The translations under genes and the position numbers were made by a program. Under the pieces are notes generated by a model that did no database searches, was not told the DNA's origin, and saw only the letters and a list, made by a program, of their open reading frames with translations. Positions 53,184 to 62,786 of a stretch of 64,000 bases of DNA are shown here, piece by piece. How positions within the stretch are numbered: the first letter of the stretch is position 1; every line of letters starts with the position of its first letter. Origin of the DNA: Phaeobacter sp. CECT 5382 (lineage in GTDB: Bacteria; Pseudomonadota; Alphaproteobacteria; Rhodobacterales; Rhodobacteraceae). The DNA is taken from contig NZ_CYSG01000006.1 in NCBI RefSeq assembly GCF_001457775.1, positions 1 to 64,000 of the forward strand, given 5' to 3'.

Positions 53184-56100
53184 ATGCGTGATTTGTCCCG
53201 GCCAGCGGGTGGCCTGCTCAGCTATTTCACCCGTCACCGCACGGCCGCAAACCTGTTGCTGTTGGTGCTGCTTATTCTGGGCACGGCCTCGATCCCCAAT
53301 ATGCGGGCGCAGTTCTTTCCGGATGTAATCGTCGAAAACGTCTCGGTTGGTGTCACCTGGGAAGGGGCCGGTCCCGAGGACGTGGATGGCGCCATCGTGC
53401 AGGCACTGGAGCCCGCCCTTCTCGCTGTTGACGGTGTCGAGGAAAGCACTGCCACCTCGCGCGAAGGGGTGGCCTCAATCCTGCTGGATTTCGAACCCGG
53501 TTGGGACATGGCGCGCGCCGCCGATGATGTGCAATCCGCAGTGGACGCCATCACCACCCTGCCCGAAGACGCTGATGATCCCACCGTGCGGCGCGGTGCC
53601 TGGCGCGACCGGGTGACGGATGTGGTGATCTCGGGGCCAATTGCCCCGGCGCAGTTGGGGATTTTTGCCGACGAACTTATTGTGCGCCTCTTTGAGGTTG
53701 GTGTCACCCGCACCACCATTCGTGGCCTTGCCGCACCGCAAACCCTGGTCGAGGTGCCCTCGGCCAGTCTGATCACCCATGATATTTCGATGAGCGATAT
53801 CGCCACAGCCATCGCCGCAGAGGTCGACGCGGATCCGGCAGGCGATGTGTCTGGGGCCAATGCCCGGGTGCGCACCGGGCGTGAAAAACGCACCCCGGAA
53901 GAGATCGAAGGCATCGTTTTGCGCACCAATGCGGATGGGTCCGTGCTGACCATTGGCGATCTGGCGCGCGTCACCCGCGAGGGTGTGGACCGCAACCGGT
54001 CGTATTTTGTTGGCGATAATCCGGCGATGTCGATCCGGGTGGACCGGTCTGATCAGGGCAATGCCATTGCCATTCAGGCCCAGGTTCAGGAGGCGGTCGA
54101 CAGCCTGCAGGCGAGCCTGCCATCCGGTGTCACCGCAGAACTTATCCGCACCCGCGCCGCAGCGATTTCCGACCGGCTCAATATTCTGATCGACAATGGG
54201 TTGATGGGGCTGGGGCTGGTCATGGCGCTGCTGTTTTTGTTCCTCAACAGTCGCATTGCCTTTTGGGTGGCGGCGGGTATTCCGGCGGCGATGTTTGCCG
54301 CCGTGGCACTGATGTATGCCGCCGGTATCACCATCAATATGATCAGCCTCTTTGGTTTGATCATCACGCTGGGCATCGTGGTTGATGACGCCATCGTGGT
54401 TGGCGAACATGCCGATTTCCGGGTGCGCCGTCTAGGTGAAAGCCCCATGCAGGCGGCGGAAAACGCCGCCCGGCGCATGGCGATGCCGGTCTTTGCCGCA
54501 ACGCTGACGACGATCATTGCCTTTTTTGGTCTGGTCTCCATCGGGGGGCGCTTTGGCGACCTGATCCGCGACATTCCCTTTACGGTGATCGCGGTACTTG
54601 CCGCCTCTTTGGTGGAGTGTTTTCTGATCCTGCCCAACCATATGGCCCATGCGCTGACCCATGCGCAAAAACAGCATTGGTATGACTGGCCCAACCGCAT
54701 CGTCAATCGCGGCTTTCGCTGGTGCCGGGATCATCTGTTCCGGCCCCTGATGTCCCTGGTGGTGCAGGCGCGCTATGTGGTGCTGGCGGGGGCGCTGACG
54801 ATCCTGGCCAGCCAGATGGCGCTGTTCATTGGCGGTGATGTGAAATGGCGCTTCTTCAACGCGCCGGAGCGCGGGTCGGTGACGGGCAATTTCGCCATGG
54901 CCGAAGGCGCAACCCGCGCCGATACTCTGGCGATGATGCAGGAGATGCAGCGCGCTACCGAAGCCATGGGGGCAGAGTTTGCCGCGCGCCATGCGGGGCC
55001 TAATCCGATCCAGTTTGTCATGGCCGAGGTCGGCGGCAATGCCGGGCGGGGCCTGTCCGGTGTTGATGCCAAGGACACCGACCTTTTGGGCGGTATCTCG
55101 ATCGAGCTGATTGATGCGGATCTGCGCCCGGAATATTCCAGCTTTGCCTTTGTGGCAGAGCTTCAGGAGGAGGTCCGCCGCCATCCGTTGGTCGAAACCG
55201 TGTCCTTTCGCAGCTGGCGGTCCGGGCCCGGTGGCGATGCGCTGGATGTGCAGTTCTACGGCGCTGATGTACAGGTGCTTAAGGCCGCATCAGAGGATCT
55301 GAAAACCGCCCTGCTGCGCTATCCTGAGGTGTCGGCTGTCGAAGATAACCTCGCCTATGACAAGGAAGAAGTGGTGCTGGAGCTGACGCCGCAGGGCCAG
55401 TCGCTGAACTTTACCATCGACAGTCTGGGGCGTGCCCTGCGCGCAAGGCTGAACGGGATCGAAGCCGCGACCTACCCGGATGGGCCACGCAGCGCCGAGA
55501 TCCGGGTGGAGCTGCCCGAGGATGAGCTGACAGCGGATTTTCTCGAGCGCACCCTGATGCGCACGCCTGCGGGTATCTATGTGCCGCTCGCCGATATTGT
55601 CTCGGTCACGCAGCGCACCGGGTTTTCCACGGTGCGGCGCGAAAACGGCATTCGGGTGATCAGTGTCACCGGCGATATTTCCGAGGATGACCCGGCCCGC
55701 GCCGAGGCGATTGTCACCACCCTGCGCGACGAAATCCTGCCCGATATCGCCAGCCGCCGTCAGGTGGAATGGCGGCTCAGCGGCCTGAGTGAGCAGGAAA
55801 GCGATTTCCTCAATGATGCGCGCAACGGGCTGATCCTGTGCCTGGCCGGGATCTATCTGGTGCTGGCCTGGATCTTTGCCAGCTGGACGCGGCCATTGGT
55901 GGTCATGGCAGTCATTCCCTTTGGTCTGGTGGGCACCATTTGGGGCCATTACATGTGGGGTGTTCCGCTGAGCATGTTCACCGTGATCGGCTTGCTGGGC
56001 ATGACTGGGATCATCATCAACGATTCTATCGTGCTGGTGACAACCATTGACGAATATGCCGAAAATCGCGGGCTGGTGCCTTCGATCATCGACGGCGCGG

Positions 56101-56585
56101 CGGACCGGTTGCGGCCGGTTATGCTGACAACCCTGACCACGGTGCTGGGGCTGGCGCCGCTGATGTATGAAAGCTCGCAACAGGCGCAGTTTCTAAAACC
56201 GACGGTGATCACGCTGGTCTATGGTCTTGGCTTTGGCATGTTCCTGGTGCTGCTGGTGGTGCCGGCGCTGATCGCGATCCAGCAGGATGCCACCCGCCCG
56301 CTGGAAGCGCTGCGTCGCGCGCTGCGCAGCACGGCCAAACCGGTGCGCTGGCTGGTGCTTTGCACTGGTACCTTGCAGCTGGGCTGGCTTGCGGCGACGC
56401 TGGGCTGGGCCATGGCCACGGGGGTTTTGCACCCTGTCCTGCGGGCCGCGCTGCCCGGACTTGCAGCGATGGATCCGGTGCGCGCCGGTCTGCTCTTGGC
56501 GCTGGGCGGGGCTTTGGTGATTGCCGGTCTGGCCTATGCGGTATCGGCGCTGGCCTATGGGGTTCGCAAACAGCGGCAAGTGTGA
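53184..56585 (+). CDS. RND-family efflux permease, C-terminally extended
   Basis: A 1133-residue proton-driven AcrB-family pump. The first TM helix (about 19-38) and periplasmic domain are followed by the helix-4 motif TLGIVVDDAIVVGEHADF with the conserved Asp pair for proton relay, and the second half carries GIIINDSIVLVTTIDEY. The core ends near residue 1050. An extra 80 residues contain two more hydrophobic segments (about 1065-1090 and 1110-1130), which standard RND pumps lack. No outer-membrane channel gene adjoins. Substrates are unknown. Confidence 0.95.
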   Translation: MRDLSRPAGGLLSYFTRHRTAANLLLLVLLILGTASIPNMRAQFFPDVIVENVSVGVTWEGAGPEDVDGAIVQALEPALLAVDGVEESTATSREGVASILLDFEPGWDMARAADDVQSAVDAITTLPEDADDPTVRRGAWRDRVTDVVISGPIAPAQLGIFADELIVRLFEVGVTRTTIRGLAAPQTLVEVPSASLITHDISMSDIATAIAAEVDADPAGDVSGANARVRTGREKRTPEEIEGIVLRTNADGSVLTIGDLARVTREGVDRNRSYFVGDNPAMSIRVDRSDQGNAIAIQAQVQEAVDSLQASLPSGVTAELIRTRAAAISDRLNILIDNGLMGLGLVMALLFLFLNSRIAFWVAAGIPAAMFAAVALMYAAGITINMISLFGLIITLGIVVDDAIVVGEHADFRVRRLGESPMQAAENAARRMAMPVFAATLTTIIAFFGLVSIGGRFGDLIRDIPFTVIAVLAASLVECFLILPNHMAHALTHAQKQHWYDWPNRIVNRGFRWCRDHLFRPLMSLVVQARYVVLAGALTILASQMALFIGGDVKWRFFNAPERGSVTGNFAMAEGATRADTLAMMQEMQRATEAMGAEFAARHAGPNPIQFVMAEVGGNAGRGLSGVDAKDTDLLGGISIELIDADLRPEYSSFAFVAELQEEVRRHPLVETVSFRSWRSGPGGDALDVQFYGADVQVLKAASEDLKTALLRYPEVSAVEDNLAYDKEEVVLELTPQGQSLNFTIDSLGRALRARLNGIEAATYPDGPRSAEIRVELPEDELTADFLERTLMRTPAGIYVPLADIVSVTQRTGFSTVRRENGIRVISVTGDISEDDPARAEAIVTTLRDEILPDIASRRQVEWRLSGLSEQESDFLNDARNGLILCLAGIYLVLAWIFASWTRPLVVMAVIPFGLVGTIWGHYMWGVPLSMFTVIGLLGMTGIIINDSIVLVTTIDEYAENRGLVPSIIDGAADRLRPVMLTTLTTVLGLAPLMYESSQQAQFLKPTVITLVYGLGFGMFLVLLVVPALIAIQQDATRPLEALRRALRSTAKPVRWLVLCTGTLQLGWLAATLGWAMATGVLHPVLRAALPGLAAMDPVRAGLLLALGGALVIAGLAYAVSALAYGVRKQRQV

Positions 56586-56610
56586 CGAAAGGCCCGCGTT
56601 GGCACCCGTG

Positions 56611-57045
56611 TCAGCGCAGGCGCATCTGCGCCAATCGTGCGACCTCCGCCACCTGATCAATCAGCTCTAGCCCCTGGGTTTCCAGGCTGTCTACAGCAAG
56701 CCACCGGGCCGCCAGCGCGTCATCGGCGGGGGCAGGTGTGCCGCTTTCATAGGCGCAAAGCACCGCCGTCAGCAGGTATTGTTTTTGCACCAGACCTGCT
56801 GGGTCGCGCAGGATCACGTCGATATTGGTGAGATATTCAATCGCGCGGGCGGTGACGCCGGTCTCTTCGTGCAATTCGCGCACGGCAGCCTGCATGGCGC
56901 TTTCGCCCAGCTCGACATGGCCACCGGGAAAGCCCCACCACCCGGCATTGGGCGGGTTTTTACGCTGGATCAGAATGACCTCATCGCGATGACAGACCAC
57001 GGCGATGGCGCCAAGCACGGGGCGGCTATCCGGCAGAAGGCTCAT
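56611..57045 (-). CDS. NUDIX hydrolase
   Basis: A 144-residue NUDIX protein. The Nudix box GX5EX7REUXEEXGU is complete: GGHVELGESAMQAAVRELHE then ETGVTA (about 41-66). The N-terminus (GAIAVVCHRDEVILIQRKN) and PPNAGWWGFPGG suggest the ADP-ribose pyrophosphatase/MutT-like subgroup. It is convergent with the RND permease across 25 bp and upstream of, on the same strand as, the DsbD-N-like gene. The nucleotide substrate is not defined. Confidence 0.93.
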   Translation of the reverse strand: MSLLPDSRPVLGAIAVVCHRDEVILIQRKNPPNAGWWGFPGGHVELGESAMQAAVRELHEETGVTARAIEYLTNIDVILRDPAGLVQKQYLLTAVLCAYESGTPAPADDALAARWLAVDSLETQGLELIDQVAEVARLAQMRLR

Positions 57046-57080
57046 AGAGGAAGGCTCATTGGTGGCGGCTCATGACTTGC

Positions 57081-57968
57081 TCACCCGGCGGTGCAGCCGG
57101 TGATGTCGACTGCGTGCTTGCTCCCAAGCACGGTGATCCTGAGCTGTGAGCGATCAACCGAGGCGATATTGCCGGAACTCGCGGGCAGGAATTCGGTCTT
57201 GGCCACCAGGATCTGACCACTGCGCTTTGCAGATGTCTCACTCGCATACAGATGCGGTGAACCGGGTTCGATCACCGCAACCTCGGTGCCACCGGCGCTT
57301 GGCATGGTGATGCGGGCTTCGACCTCGATGCCGTATTTGGTCGGCTTCAGACGGCAGCTGGCGGCGCGCACCCCGGCCTCGCGGGCGGAATAGGGGCGAC
57401 TGGCGAGGGCTGCGACAATCGCCGGATTGCGCCCGGCCTTGGCGTCCAGCTGGTGGTCAAAGGACAGCTCAGAGGGCACGCAGACATCCTTGCAGATGCC
57501 AAGCTCCATCCGGCCCTTTAGGCGCACAGCACGACCAGGCTGCGCCGGTGTGACTTCGATCGGCAGCACCAGCTGATCATGATAGCCAATGGTGCGATAG
57601 CCCGAGGTCGAGAAGACTTCGGGAGAGGGCCAGGTCATCGACATCTCGCCAACATTGCGTGAGCCGCGCCAGTTAAAACGGGGCGGGATGCCTGCGTCGC
57701 CGGGGGCACGCCAATAGGTCTTCCAGCCATCGGCCAGCGTCAGTCGCAGCGCGCCGATATAGGTGCCATCTGCTGTCACGCCGCCATCGAGAATTTCCAC
57801 CTCTACCAGCGCATCCGTCCCACTGGGCAAAGCACTTTGAGCCTGCGTGGCGATCGGAAAGGAAAGCCCGGCCAGCGCCGTCAACGCCGTAAATACGGCC
57901 CCGGCGATCTGCGTGACAGGACGTTTCGCGGTGCTGGGGCGATGAAGCTGGGTGTGATATTCAGTCAT
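57081..57968 (-). CDS. Secreted DsbD N-terminal-domain protein
   Basis: A 295-residue periplasmic protein with a signal peptide (hydrophobic about 27-45, cleavage after AQA), containing only the N-terminal, immunoglobulin-like DsbD/ScsB-type domain. Features are GWKTYWRAPGDAGIPPRFNW, LGICKDVCVPSEL (the paired Cys of the redox-active loop) and a GRAVRLKGRMELGI strand. The membrane DsbD core and thioredoxin part are absent, so it is a stand-alone thiol-disulfide relay partner. It is divergent from yqgE across 221 bp. Confidence 0.88.
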   Translation of the reverse strand: MTEYHTQLHRPSTAKRPVTQIAGAVFTALTALAGLSFPIATQAQSALPSGTDALVEVEILDGGVTADGTYIGALRLTLADGWKTYWRAPGDAGIPPRFNWRGSRNVGEMSMTWPSPEVFSTSGYRTIGYHDQLVLPIEVTPAQPGRAVRLKGRMELGICKDVCVPSELSFDHQLDAKAGRNPAIVAALASRPYSAREAGVRAASCRLKPTKYGIEVEARITMPSAGGTEVAVIEPGSPHLYASETSAKRSGQILVAKTEFLPASSGNIASVDRSQLRITVLGSKHAVDITGCTAG

Positions 57969-58189
57969 GCAGATATAAATGGGCGCTTGCGGCACAAATG
58001 CCAAGTCACGTTCTGGTCAATTTGCATCTAGCACGCGCCCTGCGGTGATCTGTCCATTTATGATTGAGTCCCTTTATGGCTGCCCCCCTTGCACCTTTTT
58101 TTGTCGGGCGGCCTGCTGGAAATGCAGCAGCCGGGTTCTTAGGTCAGAAGCTAAGACATACTGGCAGTACAAAAGGGAAAGGTCGCTTT

Positions 58190-58747
58190 ATGAACCTCAC
58201 CGGAAAACTATTGATCGCAATGCCGGGCATTGGTGATCCGCGTTTTGAGCATTCGGTGATTTTCCTGTGCTCGCATAGTGACGAAGGCGCCATGGGGCTG
58301 ATCATCAACAAGATCGCGCCAGAGGTGCAGCTTGGCAATCTGCTGGAACAGCTGGAAATTCCGGTGACCGAGGCAGGGGCTGAAAAGCTGGCCATTCGCT
58401 TTGGCGGCCCGGTGGAGACCCAGCGCGGTTTTGTGCTGCATTCCCCGGAATACGAATCCAGCGTCAATTCGCTGGCGGTGCCGCCGGGCTATGCCATGAC
58501 CGCGACCCTGGATATTCTGGAAGACATTGCGCAGGGAAGTGGCCCGGAAAAGATGCTGGTCATGCTGGGCTATGCAGGTTGGGGGCCGGGGCAGCTGGAG
58601 GCTGAAATCGTGGCCAATGGCTGGCTGACCACCGAGTGCAGTGATGATTTGATTTTTGATACTGCTGATGGTGATAAATGGGGCGCAGCGCTTGGCGCCA
58701 TGGGGATTGATCCGCTGTCTTTGTCGGCCAGTGCCGGCACGGCCTGA
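58190..58747 (+). CDS. yqgE: YqgE/AlgH family protein
   Basis: A 185-residue protein of the YqgE/AlgH (UPF0301) family. The typical start MNLTGKLLIAMPGIGDPRF and then HSVIFLCSHSDEGAMGLIIN are present, with FGGPVETQRGFVLHS (about 72-86) and GYAGWGPGQLEAEI (about 125-138). The function is unclear: AlgH is linked to alginate regulation in Pseudomonas, but most members are unassigned. AAAGGGAAAGG lies before the ATG at 58190; the frame extends upstream without support. Confidence 0.95.
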   Translation: MNLTGKLLIAMPGIGDPRFEHSVIFLCSHSDEGAMGLIINKIAPEVQLGNLLEQLEIPVTEAGAEKLAIRFGGPVETQRGFVLHSPEYESSVNSLAVPPGYAMTATLDILEDIAQGSGPEKMLVMLGYAGWGPGQLEAEIVANGWLTTECSDDLIFDTADGDKWGAALGAMGIDPLSLSASAGTA

Positions 58748-58772
58748 TACCGCCTGATTTGGCGCAAGTGAT

Positions 58773-59750
58773 CTAGTTACGCGGTGCGGCGGCGCGCCTG
58801 AGCCTGTCATTGATGGCAAGGCCCAGCCCGGTTTCAGGAATTGGCGCAACGGCAATGGGCTGGTTAAGTGCGTCCAGCCGGTGCAGATGTCCAAAGAGGT
58901 TGGCCGCGGCCTCTGCCAGATCGCCGGTTTCGGACAGGGTGAGGTCGCAGGCGCGGGCGCCACTGTAGCGGCCAAATCCCAGGTAGCATTCGCCCGCGCG
59001 CGCAGAGGTGGCATTGAGCCGGACCCGGGCCTGTGGCGCGTAATGTGACAACAGCTGACCGGGCGCTGTCAGGGGATCTTTGATATCGCGACTGGCCAGG
59101 GGCTGGCCCAGAACGGCCTCGATCTCTTCGGTGGCGAGGCCACCGGGGCGCAGCAGAACTGCCAGCCCATTAGTTGCCAGCCCGATTATGGTGGATTCAA
59201 CACCAACGTCACAGGCACCATCATCAAGGATCGCGGCAATGCGCCCATCAAGCCCGGCCCGCACATGGGCAGCAGTGGTCGGGCTGATGCGTCCGGAGGG
59301 ATTGGCCGAGGGGGCCGCCACCGGACCATCAAAAGCAGCCAGCAGTTTTTGCGCGCAGGGATGGGCGGGAACCCGCACGGCCAGCGTGTCCAACCCGGCT
59401 GTCACCAGATCTGAAATGCCATGATCCGGGGCCAGTGGCAGCACCAGTGTCAGCGGTCCCGGCCAGAAGGCGCGGGCCAGAAGCTCTGCCTGGTCAGACC
59501 AGATGACGTGACGTTTTGCGGCCTCAATCGAGGCCACATGGGCAATCAGCGGGTTGAAGCTGGGACGTCCTTTGGCGGCATAAATCGCCGCCACGGCCGC
59601 CCCCTGCCGCGCATCCGCACCCAGGCCATAGACGGTCTCTGTTGGGAAAGACACCAATTCTCCGGCGCGCAGCAGGTCTGCGGCGCGGGCCAGCCCCTGC
59701 GGCGTCGCAGAGAGCATTTCTGTGGCTTTTGGGGCGGTGTTCTGGGGCAT
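58773..59750 (-). CDS. L-threonylcarbamoyladenylate synthase (TsaC/Sua5 long form)
   Basis: A 325-residue enzyme making threonylcarbamoyl-AMP from threonine, bicarbonate and ATP for the t6A37 modification of ANN-decoding tRNAs. The YrdC domain (about 12-205) shows LVSFPTETVYGLGAD, KGRPSFNPLIAHV and APSANPSGRISPT. A C-terminal Sua5 domain (about 225-320) makes it the long Sua5 form rather than the bare YrdC of E. coli. It faces the acyl-CoA dehydrogenase gene across 249 bp, where a GCCCGA/TCGGGC stem is visible near 59800. Confidence 0.94.
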   Translation of the reverse strand: MPQNTAPKATEMLSATPQGLARAADLLRAGELVSFPTETVYGLGADARQGAAVAAIYAAKGRPSFNPLIAHVASIEAAKRHVIWSDQAELLARAFWPGPLTLVLPLAPDHGISDLVTAGLDTLAVRVPAHPCAQKLLAAFDGPVAAPSANPSGRISPTTAAHVRAGLDGRIAAILDDGACDVGVESTIIGLATNGLAVLLRPGGLATEEIEAVLGQPLASRDIKDPLTAPGQLLSHYAPQARVRLNATSARAGECYLGFGRYSGARACDLTLSETGDLAEAAANLFGHLHRLDALNQPIAVAPIPETGLGLAINDRLRRAAAPRN

Positions 59751-59999
59751 TTACGGTGACGCGGCGTTTTGGTTGATTGCAATGTGGGTGCGGTTAGGTA
59801 ATCGGACAGAGCCCGAAATATATCGGGCCTCAGACATACTGGGCCTCAATGGGAATGCCAAGTCCGGCAAGCCCTCGTCTGGCCCGTGAATTCTGAGCCC
59901 ATGGATCTGTGTCTTTAGATCTGAGCCAAGAAGCTGCGCCTGTGAAACTGCGCCGTGAGAATCCACAAGGCCGCAAGCCAGGCCAGCAAGAGGACCCCT

Positions 60000-61703
60000 A
60001 TGACCTTCCGTGCCCCCGTTTCCGAGTTTGAATTCCTCTTGAAGACCGTGATTGGCTTTGACCAGATCGCCGCCACTGACCGGTTCAGTGAAGCCTCCGA
60101 GGATGTTGTCAGCGCAATTCTGACCGAAGCAGGCAAGCTGTGCGACGAGGTGATGGCACCGCTGCAGCGCGCAGGGGATCTGACCCCGGCGGCGCTGGAG
60201 AACGGCGTGGTGCGAACCTCGCCCGGGTTTGGCGCTGGCTTTCAGGCGATTGCGGATGGCGGCTGGATCGGCATGAGTGCCCCGGCTGAGTTTGGCGGCA
60301 TGGCGCTGCCGATGACGCTGACCTCGGCGGTGAACGAGATGATGTCGGGCGCGTGTCTTTCGCTGCAATTGGCACCGCTGATGAGCCAGGGCCAGATCGA
60401 AGCGCTGGAACATCACGCCAGTGATGCGCTGAAAGAGCTGTATCTGCCCAAGCTGATTTCCGGCGAATGGTCCGGTACCATGAACCTGACAGAACCACAG
60501 GCGGGGTCGGATGTTGGCGCGCTGAGCTCTAAGGCGGAACCCAATGGCGATGGCACATTTGCCATCAGCGGCCAGAAGATCTTTATTTCCTGGGGTGACA
60601 ATGATTTTGCCGAAAACGTCTGCCATCTGGTGCTGGCGCGGCTGCCCGATGGTAAGCCGGGAACCAAGGGGATCTCGCTGTTTCTGGTGCCGAAGTTCCT
60701 GCCCACCGACGCGGGTAAACCGGGTGCGGCCAACAGCCTCGGCGTGGTGAGCCTGGAACATAAGATGGGCCTGCATGGCAGCCCCACCTGTGTGATGCAG
60801 TTTGATGGCGCGACGGGCTGGCTGGTCGGCCCCGAACATGGCGGCATGGCAGCGATGTTCACCATGATGAACAATGCACGTCTTGGTGTCGGTGGGCAGG
60901 GCGTTGGCGTTGGTGAAGGTGCCTATCAGCAGGCGCTTGGCTATGCGCTGGAACGCAAACAGGGCAAATCTGCCTCGGGTGTGATCGCGGATCATGCAGA
61001 TGTGCGCCGGATGTTGATGGAGATGAAGGCGGATGTTTACGCGGCGCGCGCCATTCTGCTGGCCTGTGCCCATGCTACGGATATGCAGACTGCTACCGGT
61101 GCGGAGGAGTGGAAATCCCGCGCAGCCTTTCTGACGCCGATCGCCAAGGCCTTTGGCACCGATACTGGTATTCGCGTAGCGGATATGGGGGTGCAGGTGC
61201 ACGGCGGCATGGGTTTCATTGAGGAAACCGGTGCGGCGCAATTCCTGCGTGATGTGCGGGTGACCTCGATCTACGAGGGCACCAATGGCATTCAGGCGAT
61301 GGATCTGGTGGCGCGCAAGATGATGGACGGCGGCGATATGGCCAACCGCATCATTGATGAAATTGAAGAGCAGGCCGAACGCGCCCGCGCGACCCATCCG
61401 AATATGGGCGAAGCCGTCTGGCAGGCCTGCGAGTCTCTGCGCGAAACCACTGAATGGCTGGTCGCACAGGGGGATATGCAGGACCGTTTTGCAGGAGCGG
61501 TGCCCTATCTGCGCGCCTTCGCGCGGGTTCTGGGCGGCCACTACCACCTGTCGGCGGCGATTGCCGACAAGGGCGGAGCGCGCGAAAAACTGGCGCGGTT
61601 CTACATCAAACGGATGCTGCCGGAACATGCGGGCCTTTTGACCCATGTGCAGGAAGGGGCCGCTGGCACCCTGGCGCTGACCCTAGAAGAGATGGCAAGC
61701 TAA
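60000..61703 (+). CDS. Acyl-CoA dehydrogenase, extended form (DmdC-like)
   Basis: A 567-residue FAD enzyme of the long acyl-CoA dehydrogenase subgroup that carries an extra C-terminal domain of about 150 residues. MNLTEPQAGSDVGAL (near 160) contacts FAD, ISGQKIFISWGDND follows, and VHGGMGFIEETGAAQFLRD with YEGTNGIQAMDL closes the core. DmdC, the 3-methylmercaptopropionyl-CoA dehydrogenase of roseobacter DMSP demethylation, belongs to this subgroup, but paralogues are common and no other dmd gene is near. The start at 60000 has AAGAGG upstream. Confidence 0.92.
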   Translation: MTFRAPVSEFEFLLKTVIGFDQIAATDRFSEASEDVVSAILTEAGKLCDEVMAPLQRAGDLTPAALENGVVRTSPGFGAGFQAIADGGWIGMSAPAEFGGMALPMTLTSAVNEMMSGACLSLQLAPLMSQGQIEALEHHASDALKELYLPKLISGEWSGTMNLTEPQAGSDVGALSSKAEPNGDGTFAISGQKIFISWGDNDFAENVCHLVLARLPDGKPGTKGISLFLVPKFLPTDAGKPGAANSLGVVSLEHKMGLHGSPTCVMQFDGATGWLVGPEHGGMAAMFTMMNNARLGVGGQGVGVGEGAYQQALGYALERKQGKSASGVIADHADVRRMLMEMKADVYAARAILLACAHATDMQTATGAEEWKSRAAFLTPIAKAFGTDTGIRVADMGVQVHGGMGFIEETGAAQFLRDVRVTSIYEGTNGIQAMDLVARKMMDGGDMANRIIDEIEEQAERARATHPNMGEAVWQACESLRETTEWLVAQGDMQDRFAGAVPYLRAFARVLGGHYHLSAAIADKGGAREKLARFYIKRMLPEHAGLLTHVQEGAAGTLALTLEEMAS

Positions 61704-61704
61704 T

Positions 61705-62751
61705 ATGGCAAGTGTTCCCGAAGTCGGCCCCCGTACGCCCTGGACCGAGCCGCCCGCGCTGGGCGAGGCGATTGAGGTGGCAGAAGGCGTGTTGTGGATG
61801 CGCCAGCCACTGCCGATGAAGCTGGATCACGTCAATATCTATGCGCTGGACGAAGGTGATAGCTGGACCGTCATCGACACTGGCTTCAACACCCGCAAAA
61901 GCCGCGAGATCTGGGAGAGCCTGATGGCGGGCCCGCTGAAGGGCAAGCCTGTGTCGCGCGTGGTGGGAACGCACCATCACCCCGACCACATTGGCCTTGC
62001 GGGTTGGTTTCAGTCGGAACATGGCGCAGAACTTGTCACCAGCCGCACCGCCTGGCTCTTTGCCCGCATGCTGACGCTGGATGTGCAGGACAACTGGCCG
62101 GAAGAGACACTGGCCTATTACCGCTCTGCCGGGATGGCCGCTGATATCTATGAAAAGCGCGTGGCTGATCGCCCGTTCAATTTTGCCGATACGGTCTATC
62201 CGATGCCGCTGGGATTCACCCGTGTGCAACAGGGCGATACCTTCCGTATGGGCGGGCGTGACTGGGATGTGCATATGGGCAATGGTCATGCGCCGGAACA
62301 CGCCACCTTTTGGAGCCGCGATGACAATCTGGTGATCACCGGCGACCAGATCCTGGCCTCTATCAGCCCCAATATCGGGGTCTACGCGACCGAACCGATG
62401 GCGGATCCGCTGGGCGAATGGCTGGAGGCCTGCGAACGGCTGGCGCCCTTGGCGCGCCCGGAACACCTTGCTTTGGGGGGACATAAACTGCCGTTCACCC
62501 GCCTTCCGCTGCGCATGCGGCAGCTGATCGACAACCATCACGGCGCATTGGACCGTCTGATGAATCATCTGGACGCGCCCCGTACAGCTGCGGATTGTTT
62601 TGCGCCGCTGTTCAAGCGTAAGATTGGCGAAGGGGAATATGGGCTTGCACTGGTCGAGGCGGTGGCCCATGTCAATCATCTGTACCACACAGACCGCGTC
62701 AGCCGCGTTAGGCGCGACGACGGGGCTTGGCTGTACCAACGCAAAGACTAG
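61705..62751 (+). CDS. MBL-fold metallo-hydrolase
   Basis: A 348-residue metallo-beta-lactamase-fold hydrolase. The metal motif HHHPDHIG (about 91-98), then the NGHAPEH histidine region (about 193) and GDQILA (Asp ligand, about 213) are in order. The C-terminal part resembles the beta-lactamase-like hydrolase domains fused or linked to acyl-CoA metabolism. Its ATG is one base after the acyl-CoA dehydrogenase stop, so the two are co-translated; a thioesterase-like role is plausible from context only. Confidence 0.9.
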   Translation: MASVPEVGPRTPWTEPPALGEAIEVAEGVLWMRQPLPMKLDHVNIYALDEGDSWTVIDTGFNTRKSREIWESLMAGPLKGKPVSRVVGTHHHPDHIGLAGWFQSEHGAELVTSRTAWLFARMLTLDVQDNWPEETLAYYRSAGMAADIYEKRVADRPFNFADTVYPMPLGFTRVQQGDTFRMGGRDWDVHMGNGHAPEHATFWSRDDNLVITGDQILASISPNIGVYATEPMADPLGEWLEACERLAPLARPEHLALGGHKLPFTRLPLRMRQLIDNHHGALDRLMNHLDAPRTAADCFAPLFKRKIGEGEYGLALVEAVAHVNHLYHTDRVSRVRRDDGAWLYQRKD

Positions 62752-62786
62752 GCACCGGGGGCACGCCTCCGGCAAGGGGAGTGCCC

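Noticed and set aside
59751-61646. 631-codon minus-strand ORF opposite the acyl-CoA dehydrogenase
   Set aside because: Antisense to a gene with intact acyl-CoA dehydrogenase signatures; the frame is rich in His, Arg and Gln with no recognisable domain.
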